Shown: piece after piece, positions 23,701 to 36,922 of the stretch
Layout: each line of letters starts with the position of its first letter
Position numbering within the stretch: position 1 is the stretch's first letter
NCBI GenBank assembly: GCA_013397455.1
Contig: VYZB01000370.1
Coordinates: 857,103-921,102, forward strand
Source of the DNA: Crotophaga sulcirostris
Lineage: Eukaryota > Chordata > Aves > Cuculiformes > Crotophagidae
Length of the DNA stretch: 64,000 nucleotides
Reading direction: 5' to 3'
The notes under the pieces: model-generated
What the model was told of the DNA's origin: nothing
Seen by the model: the letters and a program-made list of their open reading frames with translations, nothing else
Database searches by the model: none
Position numbers and translations under genes: made by a program

Positions 23701-26097
23701 AGGCTGAATAATTAAAGACAAATAGTTCCAGCTGCAGAAGAGGGTTTGTTTCAGGGACCAGAATGACTTAAATGTCAGTGCCAGAATTAGAAGGTCAGCT
23801 CATGATCTGTTTTCTGCTCTGTATTAATTATGAGTATTAAAATACTGTTGAGCCCTCAGGAAAATTCAAACCTAAATATCTGTTAGAGCAAAGTCCAACC
23901 TCAGAGCAGAGACTTATAACTAGAGCAGCTTGCAATACTCATACAGACCCTCATAACTCTGTCTTTTCTTGCATTTGCCTCTTCTGACTCAAATGCACCT
24001 GTATACTACAACATGTTTAGGCAAGTATTTGAATTATACTCCATCACAGGGCTTAAAACATATCCTGATTGATTTATTTCTTTTTTAAGTACAGCTAGGT
24101 TCCTTACACTACTAGTGCTTTAATACTTGATAGAATCTAAAATCTACTCATAAGACAATGTCAAGTTTGACTGTATCGGAGTTCCACACAATGTGCATTC
24201 GATTTATGCAGAGGTTAAGTAAGTGTGGTACCGAAGACTTCTACTGAATTCTTCCTGAAGAACGAACAAGTCACCAACCTTGTGTATCTTCCATCTTTTT
24301 TAATCACATACTACTTTTATAACCTTCACAATAAATGTATAGATTTCCAAGAGCTAACACAGATTTCTTAATGAATTTATGGATTTTCCTTCTCAGTTGG
24401 CTCTGCAATCCTTGAGTCTATTAATCTTATGATTTCAATGCCCGTGTACACAGCACAGAAGATAAGTTTTCTTTCATGCTCATCCTCTACTTTATAGGCA
24501 AAATCATGTGTTTATTTGGTTTGTCTATTATTCCTCTGATAACTCATGACTACAAGATTTACTTGTCTTGTCTCCACGCTCATCATTGGAATTAATGACA
24601 GTTCTTCACTCTCACCAGTTGTATGGTAGCATTTGCAATAATTCTGTCTAATTTCATTTTGTCAGTTATGAAACTGAGACATGGGGATTTTTAATTTCAA
24701 CTTTAGATCTCAGTCTTAGTTAATGATAACATCAAGGATCAGGTACTCCAGTGCTACCTGCTAAAAATAAGGAAATCACTGATCAGATAAAGCCCATCAG
24801 ACATCTATGAAAAATCAAAGGACCACCTGGAATAACCAGAATTGGTTTAAATGGACAATAAGGGGGTACTGTTGTCTTGTAAAACAGACACAAGATGGTA
24901 TATAATTAGTTCCAGGAACAAGAGGAGAAAAGTTAAATGATTTCGGGGAACTGTAGCATGTATGTATGTATTTAGTATATATAATAACATACATTCTTCA
25001 GAGGCACTTATGGAGGAATATCCCCTGTGCTTCTTGGGCACTGAAATCAAAGAATACCTTCAATTCATTTATCCAGACAATTTTTTTATTTTAAGTTTCC
25101 TTGTTTAAATTTCTTTAACATTCACAATTTTTAATGTCTTTTCTGATCTCTAGAAATGACTAATTTCTAATAATGCTGTGCCTGTGTTATCATGGACTTC
25201 CTTTGCTTCTAGCAGCCCTGAGCAATATTACTTGCGTTTACTATAGGTTTGGGGGAAGGAGGAATTGTATTCAGTTACCAGCAAGTGAACAGGACACTAA
25301 GTGGAAGCTGCAAAATCTGATGTAAAATTAATAGATGCAGGTTTAGATTTGTTCTTCAAAATCTGAAACTATTTGGCTAATGTTCACTCCTCAAGTTCGT
25401 CTTCAGACACTAAGGTAAAAATTATCCTTTCAAAGCTCCTTAGAAAAAATAACATCCCAGACACATCTTTAGATCTAAGGAAACAATTTGGGAGCTACTC
25501 ATATTTCACAAAAGTAAGTACTGTATTATTGTAGTAAGGCTACAATAAGTAAATAATCTGTAAATACACTAATGCTACACAGAACAGACAAAATCAATTT
25601 CAGGACAGGCCTTTTTTTGTCATTCTCCTAGAAAAGTAGATGGTGATGTTGGGCTAAGTAGCATTCCCAAACAGTTTTCAAGTTCTGTTAAGGTATAACC
25701 CAGACAGATCACAGACCAGGAATCATTCACATGCCTTCTGTCTGTGGCCACCCTGCATTAAAAATTCAGAAAGTCTGATATTACAGAGGTAGTCAGGCTT
25801 CCAATGGTTTGAGGGCTAGCAAAAAGATCTCATTTAGTATAGTAGTACAGTTTTAGTTCTTGTGCACTGATTATTTTATTTATGTTTCAAGGTAAAGAAC
25901 CATAATATTAGCTAGTGCTACCACACAATGAAAATCAAAATATGAGAATAAAATATTTTGAAACACACAGAGAATTTGCTTAATGTTTGATTTTATGAAA
26001 AACATCATAAAATAAAACAACAAATAAAACAGATAATGGAGAAAAACTTTTCAGAACTGGCAAATAACATGACAAGGTGAAACAGACACAAGTAACA
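20721..26097. other. AT-rich unique DNA, no gene recognised
   Basis: A 129-codon minus-strand open frame (20876-21265) is basic and resembles no family I know. No transposon is recognisable. The polypyrimidine tract at 22290-22329 is listed separately. A short GTAT-type repeat lies near 24958-24972. Confidence 0.5.
22290..22333 (+). other. 40-nt polypyrimidine tract ending in CAG
   Basis: From 22290 to 22329 all bases but one (a G at 22302) are pyrimidines, first C-rich and then a T run, followed by ACAG. It looks like an exceptionally strong 3' splice site, but all three frames after it close within about 14 codons and no nearby donor was found. It may simply be a low-complexity tract. Confidence 0.4.
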
Positions 26098-26293
26098 GCT
26101 TGAAAGGTTCAGGATGAACATTAGAGAAGTCTTGGAGTGGGTCAGGGGAGAGAAGTAGCAGTACTAGAAAAGCTTGTACTCATTAGTTGGAGAATTTCCT
26201 TTCTTGGAGTTTTTCAAGACTTAGATAAACAAGATCATGGCTGATCTGATCTACTGTTAGCGTTAGATCCCCTTTCGTTGTACTAGATGATCA
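26098..26293 (+). mobile_element. Ancient CR1/L3-like LINE relic
   Basis: TTCAGGATGAACATTAGAGA near the left end, TGGAGTTTTTCAAGACTTAG in the middle and GTTGTACTAGATGATCATC at the right end follow the order of the CR1 3' coding end and 3' untranslated block (recovered sense: 'rewritten lead residues, last exon, then GGACTAGATGACC'). It is heavily diverged, with no open frame, so it is much older than the other copies. Confidence 0.5.
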
Positions 26294-29200
26294 TCGATCT
26301 ATTTGAGGGTAAATCAGGAAAAAACTTATCCCTAAATAAGGAGGACAATGCTGGGGCTAATATGGGAAAGACTACATTCACTAAGTCCATGCCCTTCTAT
26401 TTGTGTGTATCCTGTCATGGGTTGTTTTTCATGACGGAAACTTGCAGGGATATAATTTTAATTCCTCATAACCACAACAGCTGCTATGACAATTATTCTG
26501 CTAATAATGAAATCCTGGAAGAGCGATCACATTCACCAGACTGCTTCTGTTCCAGCAGTTCACTCTTGTTATTTTCTCAGCTGTTTTTTCCATTCTATTA
26601 AATTTTTCTCTTAACTATGTACTTTTAATAGGGCTTTAAAAGCTCATATTGAATAATAAGCTAGTAAATGTCAGGAAACATGCAAACTTCAGGAGGCTTG
26701 TTTCTCTGTTTTAAAACGCTGCCAAGAAACTATATGGGTACAGGGATACTCATGCATAGTCTTTTAGAGGTAGGAATAAATGCTTTACATTCAACACAGG
26801 AAATATCTTCTGTCTGTGATATTTCTGTGATTGCTGTGGATGAAAGAAGAAATTCAGATTCTTTTGCATTAAATTTAACAAAATATTGATTGTCGTTGCA
26901 CTTGTAACATTCCTGTATAATCATCTGAATAACAGCATGATTTGCAATTATTTCCTTTCAATGCACTTTGTAGGCATCTGTATTTGGATTAAAAAGTCTC
27001 ATTAATCACTCACTACAAAATAAGGATCCTTAGAGATTTAATTGTCCCATGCTAGCTATCAATCTCATTTCAACAAAGTTTCAATAGTCCAGAATTTGCG
27101 AATATCCTTAATACACTTTTCAGTCAACTACATACAGATTATTGCTGCTACTTTTTTAATAATAAGACAGGCACTTCTAGAAATACAGCCTAGAAAGAAA
27201 GAATCTTCTGAGTAATGTGAAGTCTACTTTTACACAGGTCAAGTATTAGTGAGGAGGGGTGTGTTTTTGCACTTTACTGTTTCCACTGATACAACTGAAA
27301 GTGAAGTAGCACTAAAAGCAGTAAGATATTTCAAAATATCTGTGAAAGCCTTGGAGGACATTCCTAGAAACAACAGAGTCCCTGAGCCAAAACAAAGAGC
27401 TTGTGGGGACTTACATGAAATTTAGATACCTTTGTATAAAAGTGCAGTCCTCAAATTGTGCCTGTTAGCTGCCACCTATCTTTTGAAGTACCAGAACTCT
27501 TTTAACTGTCTCAAATGTTAGCTTTTTCACATAAGAAAATAAAGTTTATATCATTATTAGTTTTTCTCATAAAACTTTTGTACCAATGGCTAAAACTTTA
27601 TACCTGTGACAGCCCTGCACAAGAGACACAAATGCAGCCTAACACATCTAGAGCTGTTCAGTCTCAGAATCCGCGGGCCCATTCAGCTCCTCAGCAATAA
27701 GGAGTACAATATCCAGCCAAAACTAATGTTGTCTATTTATTATTTGCAGATAGTTTATGCAGATGGAAGCTAAGAATATTGGGAAAATTAGCAAAAGGTA
27801 TTGGAGGAGATGGAAGAATTGCAGTGAAAAGAGGCTGCAGGAAATGATTTCAGACTGAACTTTGATTCAGTTATGAAGTCAATCAACCACTTATCTCTGT
27901 GGAAATGAGACTCTGACTTGCTACAGTCAAAGATTCTCGTTTGTCTAATCTTCTGCAGTTGATAAGTCTGACTAGTTCTATGACTGAATTACATTTAAAA
28001 CCTGTCCACCATACATAGTAGAAAGCCTTTCTTGCAGTAACTTTCTTGAAGAAGCACTCAGCCTTGAGGATAGTCACTATACTCTCTTAATAAAACATGT
28101 TACAATTTGGAAACAGCTTATTTTAAAACGTAGCAGAACGAGATGACTTGCTTATCTATATTAAAAAACTCCATGTTTAGAGATCTCCAAAGGTATGAAA
28201 AACTGATAACTTGCTCTTTCCTCTGCAAGTATATACTTTTCAGTGAATTGCATTTCTTGATCTGGAAAAGAAAGAGAGTGCATTATGCAACTCATTCTTT
28301 TGAAGTGATCCAAGTTTGGTTTAAAACATTGGCGATGTTAAGGAGAGAATGGAGGTAGTATATATTATATCTTCTCTCAAAATGCTTAAGCTATTTAGCT
28401 TTTGAAGGTTTAATGCAAATATATAAAGATCTCACGAAAAATTTGGAAAAGTGATGTCCTTTTACAGTGTAAGATGAGACAAAATGTTATACATCTACAG
28501 AAGTTTCAAGGATTAAAATATATATTATTAAAAATACTGATTATGATCTAGACTCACTTTTTTAATGCACGTATTAATATGTCAGTTAGATAAAACATGG
28601 GGCATTGAAAAGTTTGCTTCTGGAAACTATTAGGTGAAGAGTCTGGGATTTCTTTCACTCTTCCTGACATCCTTTGCATGGTCATGTTATGTGAGCCACA
28701 TCATAACTAGTTCATACAGACCCAAAGGTTTGTCACCTAATTGTTTTGGGTTTTTTTCCATGGACAAACACTGGAAAAGGCAAATGTGTAAAAGTATAAT
28801 TCATCTGAAAATAACTGCATGCTTCTAGGATTTTGACTTGCAGGTCTTGAAAGCGATTCAGATTAAATTTTTTCCTGTATTTTACTTTATCAAACAGAAA
28901 TAAATGAGATTATTGTCACATACAAAAGGAGAAATGCTGTGTTATGAATTGGTAGTTGATATTTATTTAACATCACTTGACTATGGTATATAATAGTAAA
29001 AATGTTATGAAAAAGCCCTATACATTTTTATTGATGCAAATAGCCGATTTCTAATTAAAAAAATGTTACAGTTAAGGAAGATTTAAAAATTCTCACTTAC
29101 ACAAAATTAACATCACAATGAATGTTGTGGACTTTAAGGATCTTTGTAAAAACCTCTTCATTTTATCCCTGTGGAATTCTGTAGGACATTCCACTAACTC

Positions 29201-32200
29201 TAGATATACTTTGTATTGTACAATGAGTTCTTAAAGAATACCTTTCAAATGTCTAATCTTTATTAATTTATTATGCAACTGGCTCAATAAAGTTAATTAA
29301 TTAACTACATTGAATCTGAAACATTGATAAGTGTGGTCTCACAAGGATGAAATCAGGTTATAATTTTTAAAAAGGATCCTAATAGTCCATTAGTTATATT
29401 CACAGTAAGTATAATATTTTTCTCAGTCCTGCAGTATTTGCTTCTTTTCTTCTGCCCCTAGTACATTTGTGGTGGTTATTGGTAGAGCTACAATTTGATT
29501 TGATTTTGATTAGCAAAATTTAATACTCTTCTGCCATCACACTGTCCTGCTGGGATGTTTTCTTTCACTGGTCCAAGCATTTTTTCATACTCTTGAATGT
29601 ATAGCCTCCATGACTTTTTAGATTGCTTTGCTTAGTGCAATTGTAAGATCATTAATAATTAAAAAAGAAAGATTAATAAATAAATAGCATGGGATACAAT
29701 TTAGCTGAGTTGGAGATTTCATCAGTTGTGAGTCAACATTTACTGCTATTAGAAAATATTCATGACTTTGATGGAAAAAGACCAGCAACTGAATTTGATC
29801 CCAGAGGATACGTATCTTAGTAGGGAAAGAAACCGAAAGAAAAAGAAATGTAGAGCTTCCTGAACACATGCAGTTTTGTGTAAAAATAAACAAAAATACC
29901 TTCTGTTCCCATGTTTTAAAAGAAAATCACATCAGATCTCAAGATGGCAACCAGACATCTAGTCTTTCAGTCTTCTCATATGTGAATCAAATAAAGAAAA
30001 AATGGCATTTTTGTCACCCATAAATTTCTTATTTTTCAGCTGCAGTTATGGGTCAAAAATCTTTCTATTAACAAAACATGTAACATTGCACTGGCCTATC
30101 TTGGTGAGTAAAATAAATCAGATATAGCCCCTCATCATCCATAAATGAAGACTTTTTTTTATTTTTCTCAGCAAACAATATATTCTTCAGTGTTGAACAC
30201 GTGATAAATCAACTTCAGTTTCCACAAAGGACGTTCATCAGTATGAATCGCATGAGTGATACTTAAAGAGCCTTCAGTTTGTAACTATTTAGGTTATCAC
30301 AAAACATATCATAAAAAGTTGTCTGTGAAGGGCTGAGAATTAAAGGCATACAAAAATTGTTTTGTTTTGCTGAAGTGGCTAGATAAGCATTTCCTTAAAT
30401 TCCGTTTATTGAGTTGGTTGTGAGTTGATATAATTGTAACTTATTCAAAAGACTGAACCTCACAGAGACTCTGTTTTCTAGGACATAGAATATGTATGTT
30501 ATAATTTTTCACTCACATCTGACAAAAACAACTCTAGTGTGGGTACCAAATACTACCAGCAATCATGATCATTCCATACAATCCCATGCGCAGTAAGGAG
30601 TATACATTACCCTGATCAGCCATAACACAAAAAGAAAAATCATAACACAAAAAGAAAAATCATAACACTGAAGATTTTTCAGCTAAATGACAATCAAGTC
30701 TTCCTGGCCTGTAAAATCATCACTACTTTGCTAATTTGAAGTAAGTTTAGGTTTTCAGTCTTAAGGCCAGGAGAACTACTTGTATCAAAACTAACTCCCT
30801 GCATAGTACCAGGCACAGGATTCCACCAAGTAATATTGGAATCAAGTTCGATAACTCGTCACTGAAATAGAACAAACTTTAATCGAAGTCCAGAGGTGAC
30901 AAAGTATGTGTCATATTCCTTTCAAAGCTGCTTCAATCCTGAAAGGCAAAATTATGTTGATTTTTTTACATTTCCACTCATTTCGAGTTTTATTTGACTA
31001 GCTTCTCTTCCAGCCATTGCATTCTTTCACACCTTTTCTGCTTTAGAGAACTAAATATCTCCTCACTGTCTATGTATCATGTGAAAATCACTAATCTCTG
31101 TTGGTCATCTCATAATCTTTACTGATGTAAGTAGACGGAGCTTTTCTTAGTTTCTCACAATAAGATGTGGCTTCCAAGGACAGTGATCATTTTTGGAGCT
31201 GTCATATAATATCTTCCAAGAGAAAGACAGTTTCCCTGTGATGGTCTTACTTACGCTAAATGATGACACTGCCTTCTCAGCAAACATAACCAAAGTATTT
31301 CATATTCATTGGAAAAATAAGAATTTGATTGTCTCAAAAGAATTTCCTTGTGCAATTTGGACATGCCGAAGATTTAAGATAAATAATAATAATCTCTATC
31401 AGTGGTTAGATTTATAGTACAGGATGTGACATCCTATTTTTATCTATGTGTTAGGAACAAAAATTCTCAGCTAGCAGCAGTGTCACATCTGCCTGAGGAA
31501 ACATGAAACCACAACTCACACTTATCAGAAGTTATGTAGTATACAGTCTGTGCATGCAAGAGATGTTCTATGTTTTCTCTATTGACACTGTTCTACAGTT
31601 TATGAATATTTAAACATTCATTCCAGTAGTGTGGAAATGAAGATAACCTTTTTCAGTTCAGTGTCCGACAGCCTTGGAAGCTTTGATAATTTGTACTCTG
31701 TCTCAGAAATAATTTAATTCCAATAACAAAGATTCAAGGAGATTAGTTTTAGAATAACATGTAGTTAGAAAACTCATTTGAGATGTGAAAGAACCACTTT
31801 CTGATCTGCTTTCTGGCTGATTTAGAGTTAGTTCTTTCATGTAATGCAGTCTAGGAAAGGCATTTACTACTTTCACTGCCACATTGAATTGAGACATTTA
31901 CTTGAGCTTTTCATCTTCCAGTACTCCTAACTCCATTTTAAACTTATCTCTTTACAAACTACATTATCATTCATACTGGAAGACTAATCTTACAGGATTC
32001 ATTGATGTTAGAGATGTACATTTGATTTCTTTAAGGGGTGTGTAGGCTGATCATAACTAGCAAATATTTATGTTGCTTTATTAGATACATGGACAATTTT
32101 TTCGTTAGGAGAAAAAATACTATACTTTCTTCCAGGTCATTGGATAAAAGACTGTACAGTTGCCAGGTTAGGCAAACATTGCAAACATACCATTAAAATA

Positions 32201-32812
32201 ATGCTGCAATAATTCACCATAGATTTCTACTTTGAGCTGTTTAAAGCAATGTTTTTGACAACTCAAAGTGTTTTATTTATTAATTACATCATTTTGACAA
32301 AAAATTTGTTAGAAGTTGCCAAATCTGTAAGAGCAATAGAGGTGAGCCGGTCACAGCTCTGTGTCTGCAGATGTAGCCAACATTTAGGTTGAACACATAT
32401 TCCCCGTAGGCTTTTGCAGTCTGTAAGGTGGTCTGTAAAACTGTCTTGTCCTGATGAGTGTTGCACCCAGCCCACCAGGCCGATACCTTCCTGGATGCCC
32501 TGGGAGGAGTCAAGTCAAGAGCCCATTTCTATAAGTTGTTAGAGTAGCACTGTCTGTGGCTGTGCCTTCCCCATGTATACTGATTTTAGCTTTTAGTCAC
32601 GTACATTGCCCCAGTGGATCAGGACTGGTTTGCCCATGCTGTGGGTGGTATGCATTACAAGTTCCAGTTTGCACAAAGATCAAAAATACCTGCAGTACTT
32701 ACTAGCTCACAGCACGGAACACATTATTTATTTGACTCAGATATAGCACAGTAGAGCAGGAAAGATGTTTTACACTCAGTTTAGGTTATGTGTTTACACC
32801 GCAGTGCGAATG
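26294..32812. other. AT-rich unique DNA, no gene recognised
   Basis: No gene or transposon recognised apart from the small repeat listed. A 64-nt exon-like block (30040-30103) lies between TTCTTATTTTTCAG and the donor GTGAGT and is open in two frames. The segment 32330-32580 is clearly richer in G+C and carries two overlapping minus-strand frames (74 and 63 codons), but I cannot assign it to a gene or repeat family. Confidence 0.5.
30621..30668. repeat. Exact 20-bp tandem repeat, 2.4 copies
   Basis: The unit CATAACACAAAAAGAAAAAT is present twice without any mismatch, and its first eight bases start a third copy. Perfect identity indicates a recent slippage event. Confidence 0.95.
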
Positions 32813-33178
32813 GTGAGGAATTCATTGCTCTCTAAAACTACCTAAAAGGAGGTTTTAGTTGGGTAGGGGTTGATCTCTTCTCTCAGATGACCAGTGACAG
32901 AACTAGAGGACATGGACTCAGTCTTCATCAGGGGAGGTTTAGGCTTGATGTTAGGAAAAAATTCTTCACTGAAAGGGTGATTGGCCATTGGAATGTGCTG
33001 CCTGGGGAGGTGGTGGAGACGCCATCTCTGGAGGTGTTTAAGAGGAAATTGGATGAGGCACTCAGTGCCATGGTTTAGATGATGGGTTGGTGTTGGTGTT
33101 CGTGTTAGTGTTGGGTTATAGGTTGGACTCGATGATCTCAAAGGTCCTTTCCAACCTTGTAATACTGTGATACTGTGT
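32813..33178 (+). mobile_element. CR1 LINE 3' end, octamer-tail subfamily
   Basis: This is a 5'-truncated CR1 in sense orientation. It covers the end of ORF2 (a 63-codon open piece at 32887-33078, with the typical [17 protein letters not shown] and VIGHWN motifs), a 3' untranslated region with GT-rich units, the block GGTTGGACTCGATGATCTC, and a tail ATACTGTGATACTGTG. The same tail octamer ends the copies at 44768 and 63732, but this copy has more differences, for example an extra TTAGTTGGG-type change in the coding end, so it is older. No target duplication was identified. Confidence 0.9.
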
Positions 33179-35287
33179 TACCTGTGAATGCACACTGTGG
33201 GGTAGAGTGTGAGAGTAAGTCAGAGTGGGTAGCTGGGGAGAAGGGTCCAGAAGTAAAACAACCAACCAGTTAAAGGGGAGACTTTCCCTAAGCCACATGG
33301 ATTATTTTAGCTTGTTAAAAATTTTATGCTTAAATTAGTATTATGAAGAAAACAATATAATCTAAGTCAGTATGTCCTACAAAAGCACAAGTGCCACTGA
33401 CAACAAGGATTTCTTCAACATGTTCAAGCAAACCCACTCTTTTTACTGTTATTAAAAAGGAGTTGGCTCTTAATGGTTGAAATTATTACCTATTCAAGGA
33501 ATAAGACGCAAGCAGTTTTCACTGCTGTTTGTCACCTAAAATAACAAAACCATGTTGATTATCAATAAGAAATAAATCAAGCCTGATTAAAAATGTAAAC
33601 ACAACAGTTTGCTATTATGCACATTCTTTTAAGTGCATTTTATCATATCTTATGTTTTTAATGTAAAAAGACTGTGTCAGAATATAAATAAAACCAAGTA
33701 CCATTTTTATTGGATCAGCCAGAATTTAAAATTCTGCTTTGATTTGTCAGCTTGACACACACAGCTGGGCTTGATTTGCTACCAACTGCTTCATCAACTT
33801 CAGTATCTGCCATCTTGAGAAAGGCAATTTAATCAATGAAGTGTCTGTATCATGGAAAATATAGACTGTTCAGAGAATACAATCCACATATTGTATATAT
33901 ACTATATATAGTCAATGGATTATATATACAAGGCATAGTCAAATGGAAGCACAGTTGTACTACTTGAGATGTTAAATTGCCAGGTTGTATTGAAACCTCT
34001 GTATTGACTGGAAATTTTTGTTGATTTTAAATTACATATTTTCCCATTTCCAAATTTTTAGTTCAATTTGAGATACCAATATTTTGAAATCAGAACAAGC
34101 AAAATTTCAGATAAGAAGTATGCTTTTGAAACAAACTTCCACTATTCATGCCTTGATTAACTTTATGGGGTGTGTAAACTGGATTCTTTAGGAGGAAACT
34201 AAATTAAAGGGCCTGATCTTGTCTATAGGACCAGATTGGACTTAATCTGAAGTAAACCTTTTTAAAATTTATACAGTGTGCACACTAGGTTTTCAGGAAA
34301 ACTCCTTTCTACATTGGATATAAGACCAGAATTCTTGCTAATTTAGATGCAGATTCCATTACTAATACAGCTAAGAGTTTGAACCATTGGCTTGAACTAC
34401 CCACAGAATGCAGCGATTCAGCAGTGTTATGCAAGTTTGAACACAGAACAAAATAAAAATATTTTCCAGGTGTACATATAATGGATAAATATGGTACAGC
34501 TTATATCAGCACAACGAATGTGTCATCTTTTTCAGGTTTCAAGGGAATAGAAATTTCTGAGAAAGTTTTGTGGTTGTGGACATACTGCAATTGTACAGGG
34601 GTTCATCAGTGAATCAGCCTTTCCCCTACACACAGGCACCAAATAAATCAGTTTGGGATGCACTAGAATAGCACTAAATCACACATGAGCATGTGAACAG
34701 ACTTTACACCTGGCTACAAATCAAGTATGTAGTCAAAACACACCTAAATAGCCATGAAGCTGCACTGATTTTATCATCTACTTTGGTTTTTGTACCAAGC
34801 TCTACCAATGGTGTGATATAACCTAAAATCCAAGAAGGTAATTTAAAATACTTTCATGCCATAATACCTCATTTGAGGAAAATAAGGAGCACAATAATAA
34901 AGAAAAAAAATATTTGGAATTATGTTCTAAAAAGAGATGTCATAAAGCGCAATGAACCATTATTACCTTCATTGAAGCATTTTTCTAGCGACAGCTATTT
35001 CAGTATTTCCTTATTAAAGAAAGAATGATATTTTGAAGTAGTATATTGCATCTCACCACAGATATATGCCCTGATTCTCTAATAATATATTTTATTGTAT
35101 GTGGTCTACTCAGTTCATTTTACCCTCTTTCTTATTATGTTAAGGCAATGAAGATTACAGTGCACAACAACCACTTGTTAAATATATTGGAATAAAATGA
35201 ATATATTTTAATTTTAAACTAAAATATTAACCAAAGTGGAGTTTAAGCAGAATGAAAACTTCATCCTTGGCTTCCGTGGTGGCATCT
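33179..35287. other. AT-rich unique DNA, no gene recognised
   Basis: No gene or transposon. It contains the AT-rich inverted repeat at 33891-33931. The segment 33715-33850 is of higher sequence complexity than its surroundings but otherwise unremarkable. Confidence 0.5.
33891..33931. repeat. AT-rich inverted repeat
   Basis: TTGTATATATA (33891-33901) and TATATATACAA (33921-33931) are perfect reverse complements around a 19-nt spacer that itself contains CTATATATAG. It could extrude as a cruciform, but TA-repeat DNA produces such arms easily. Confidence 0.75.
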
Positions 35288-36922
35288 TCATAGAATCATG
35301 GAACAGTTTGAGTTGGAAGAGACCTTAAAGATCATCTAGTTCCAACCCCCCTACTATGGGCAGGGACACCTCCCACTAGGTCAGACTGCTTAAGACCCCA
35401 TTCCAACTTGACTTTGAACACTTCCAGGGAGGGGGCAGCCACAGCTTCCCTGGGCAACCTGCGCCAGTGTCTCACCACCCTCATCGTGAAGAATTTCTTC
35501 CTAATGCCTAATCTAAATCTTCCCCCTTACAGTTTAAAGCTGTTGCCCCTCATCCTATCACTACGTGCCCTTGTAAAAAGCCCCTCCCCCGCTTTCCTGT
35601 AGGCCACATTCAGGTACAGGAAGGCTGCTATAAGGTCTCTCTGGAACCTTCTCTTCTCCAGGTTGAACAGCCCCAACTCTCTCAGCCTGTCCTCTTAGCA
35701 GAGGTGCTCCAGCTCTATGATCACCTTTGTGACCCTCATCTGGACCCATTCCAACAGTTCCATATCCTTCTTATGTTGGGGATTCCAGAACTGGGCACAA
35801 TAGTCCATGTGGGGTCTCACGAGAGCGGAGCAGAGGGGGAGAAACACCTCCCTTGATCGACTTGATCGACTGGCCACATGTCTTCTGATGCAGCCCAGGA
35901 GCACACACTGCTGGCTCGTGTCGAGCTTCTCATCAATCAGCATCCTCAAACCCCTCTCTGCAGGGCTGCTCTCAATCACATCATCCCCCAGCCTGTGTTG
36001 AAACTGCAGATTGCTTTGACCCAGGTGTAGGATCTTGCACTTGGCCTTGTTGATCCTCATGAAGTTCACACAGGCCCACTTCTCCTTCTTGTGTGACAAC
36101 TGCACCACTCAGCTTGGTGTCATCTGCAAACTTGCTGATGACGCATGTGATCCCACTGTTGATATCATCAATGAAAATATTAAACAGCACTGATGCTGGT
36201 ACAGAGCCCTGAGGTACACCGTTTGTGAAGGATCTCCATCTGGACATGGTGCTGTTGATCACTACTCTCTGAATGCCACCATCAAACCAATTCCTTATAC
36301 ACCAAACAGTCTACACATCAAATCTATATCTCTCCAATTTAGAGAGAAGGATATTGTGGGAGACCATGCCAAAGGTTTTACGAAAGTCCAGATAGATTAC
36401 ATCTGTTGCTTTTCCCGTGTTCACTGATGTGGTCACCCCATCATAGAAAGCCACTAGGTTGGTCAGGCAGGACTTGCCTTTGGTGAAGCCACGCTGGCTG
36501 TCTTGAATCACCTCCCTGTACTCTGTATGCTTTAGCACAGCTTCTAGTAGGATCTGTTCAGTCATCTTCCCAGGCACAGAGGTGAGGCTAACAGGTCTGT
36601 AGTTCCCTGGGTAACCTTTTGTACCCTTTTTAAAAATGGGCACAATGTTGCCCTTTTTCCAGCCACAAGGGACTTCCCCTGACTGCCATGACTTTTTAGA
36701 TATTGTGGAAAGTGTCTTGGCAATCACATCAGCCAATTCCCTCAGGACTCTGGGATGCATCTCATTGGGTCCCACAGACTTATATAAGTTGAGTTTCCTT
36801 AGGTGGTCACGAACTTGATCTTCCCCTACAGTGAGAGGGGCTTTACCCCCCTGGTCCCCATTCTGTTTTTCATTGACCCAGGAGGGGTGAGCAGAGCAGT
36901 TGCCAGTGAAGACTGAGGCGCC
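35288..36922 (-). mobile_element. CR1 LINE, 1.6-kb 5'-truncated copy
   Basis: This is the largest transposon in the window. In plus-strand view it opens with the classical CR1 tail TCATAGAATCATGGAA and the block GAGACCTTAAAGATCATC, and runs back through the reverse transcriptase to about residue 20 upstream of the [10 protein letters not shown] motif. The tail type (ATTCTATGA family) differs from that of the three octamer-tail copies, so this is another subfamily. Its coding frame is broken (see separate entry), and there is a small local duplication of CTTGATCGA at 35852-35871. The 5' boundary near 36922 is approximate. Confidence 0.95.
35395..36921 (-). pseudogene. Broken CR1 ORF2 reverse transcriptase
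   Basis: ORF2 of CR1 encodes an endonuclease and a reverse transcriptase that copies the element at a nick in the target. Here only the reverse transcriptase and C-terminal part remain; the endonuclease is missing. A 154-codon piece (36311-36775) carries the finger/palm motifs ([32 protein letters not shown]). A single in-frame stop, a Trp codon turned to TAG, at 36308-36310 separates it from the next piece, which keeps the catalytic FADD box at 36119-36130. Just after it a deletion of some 15 codons shifts the frame. The last large piece (35695-36108) has a further internal deletion and then another shift. It cannot make active enzyme. Confidence 0.9.
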
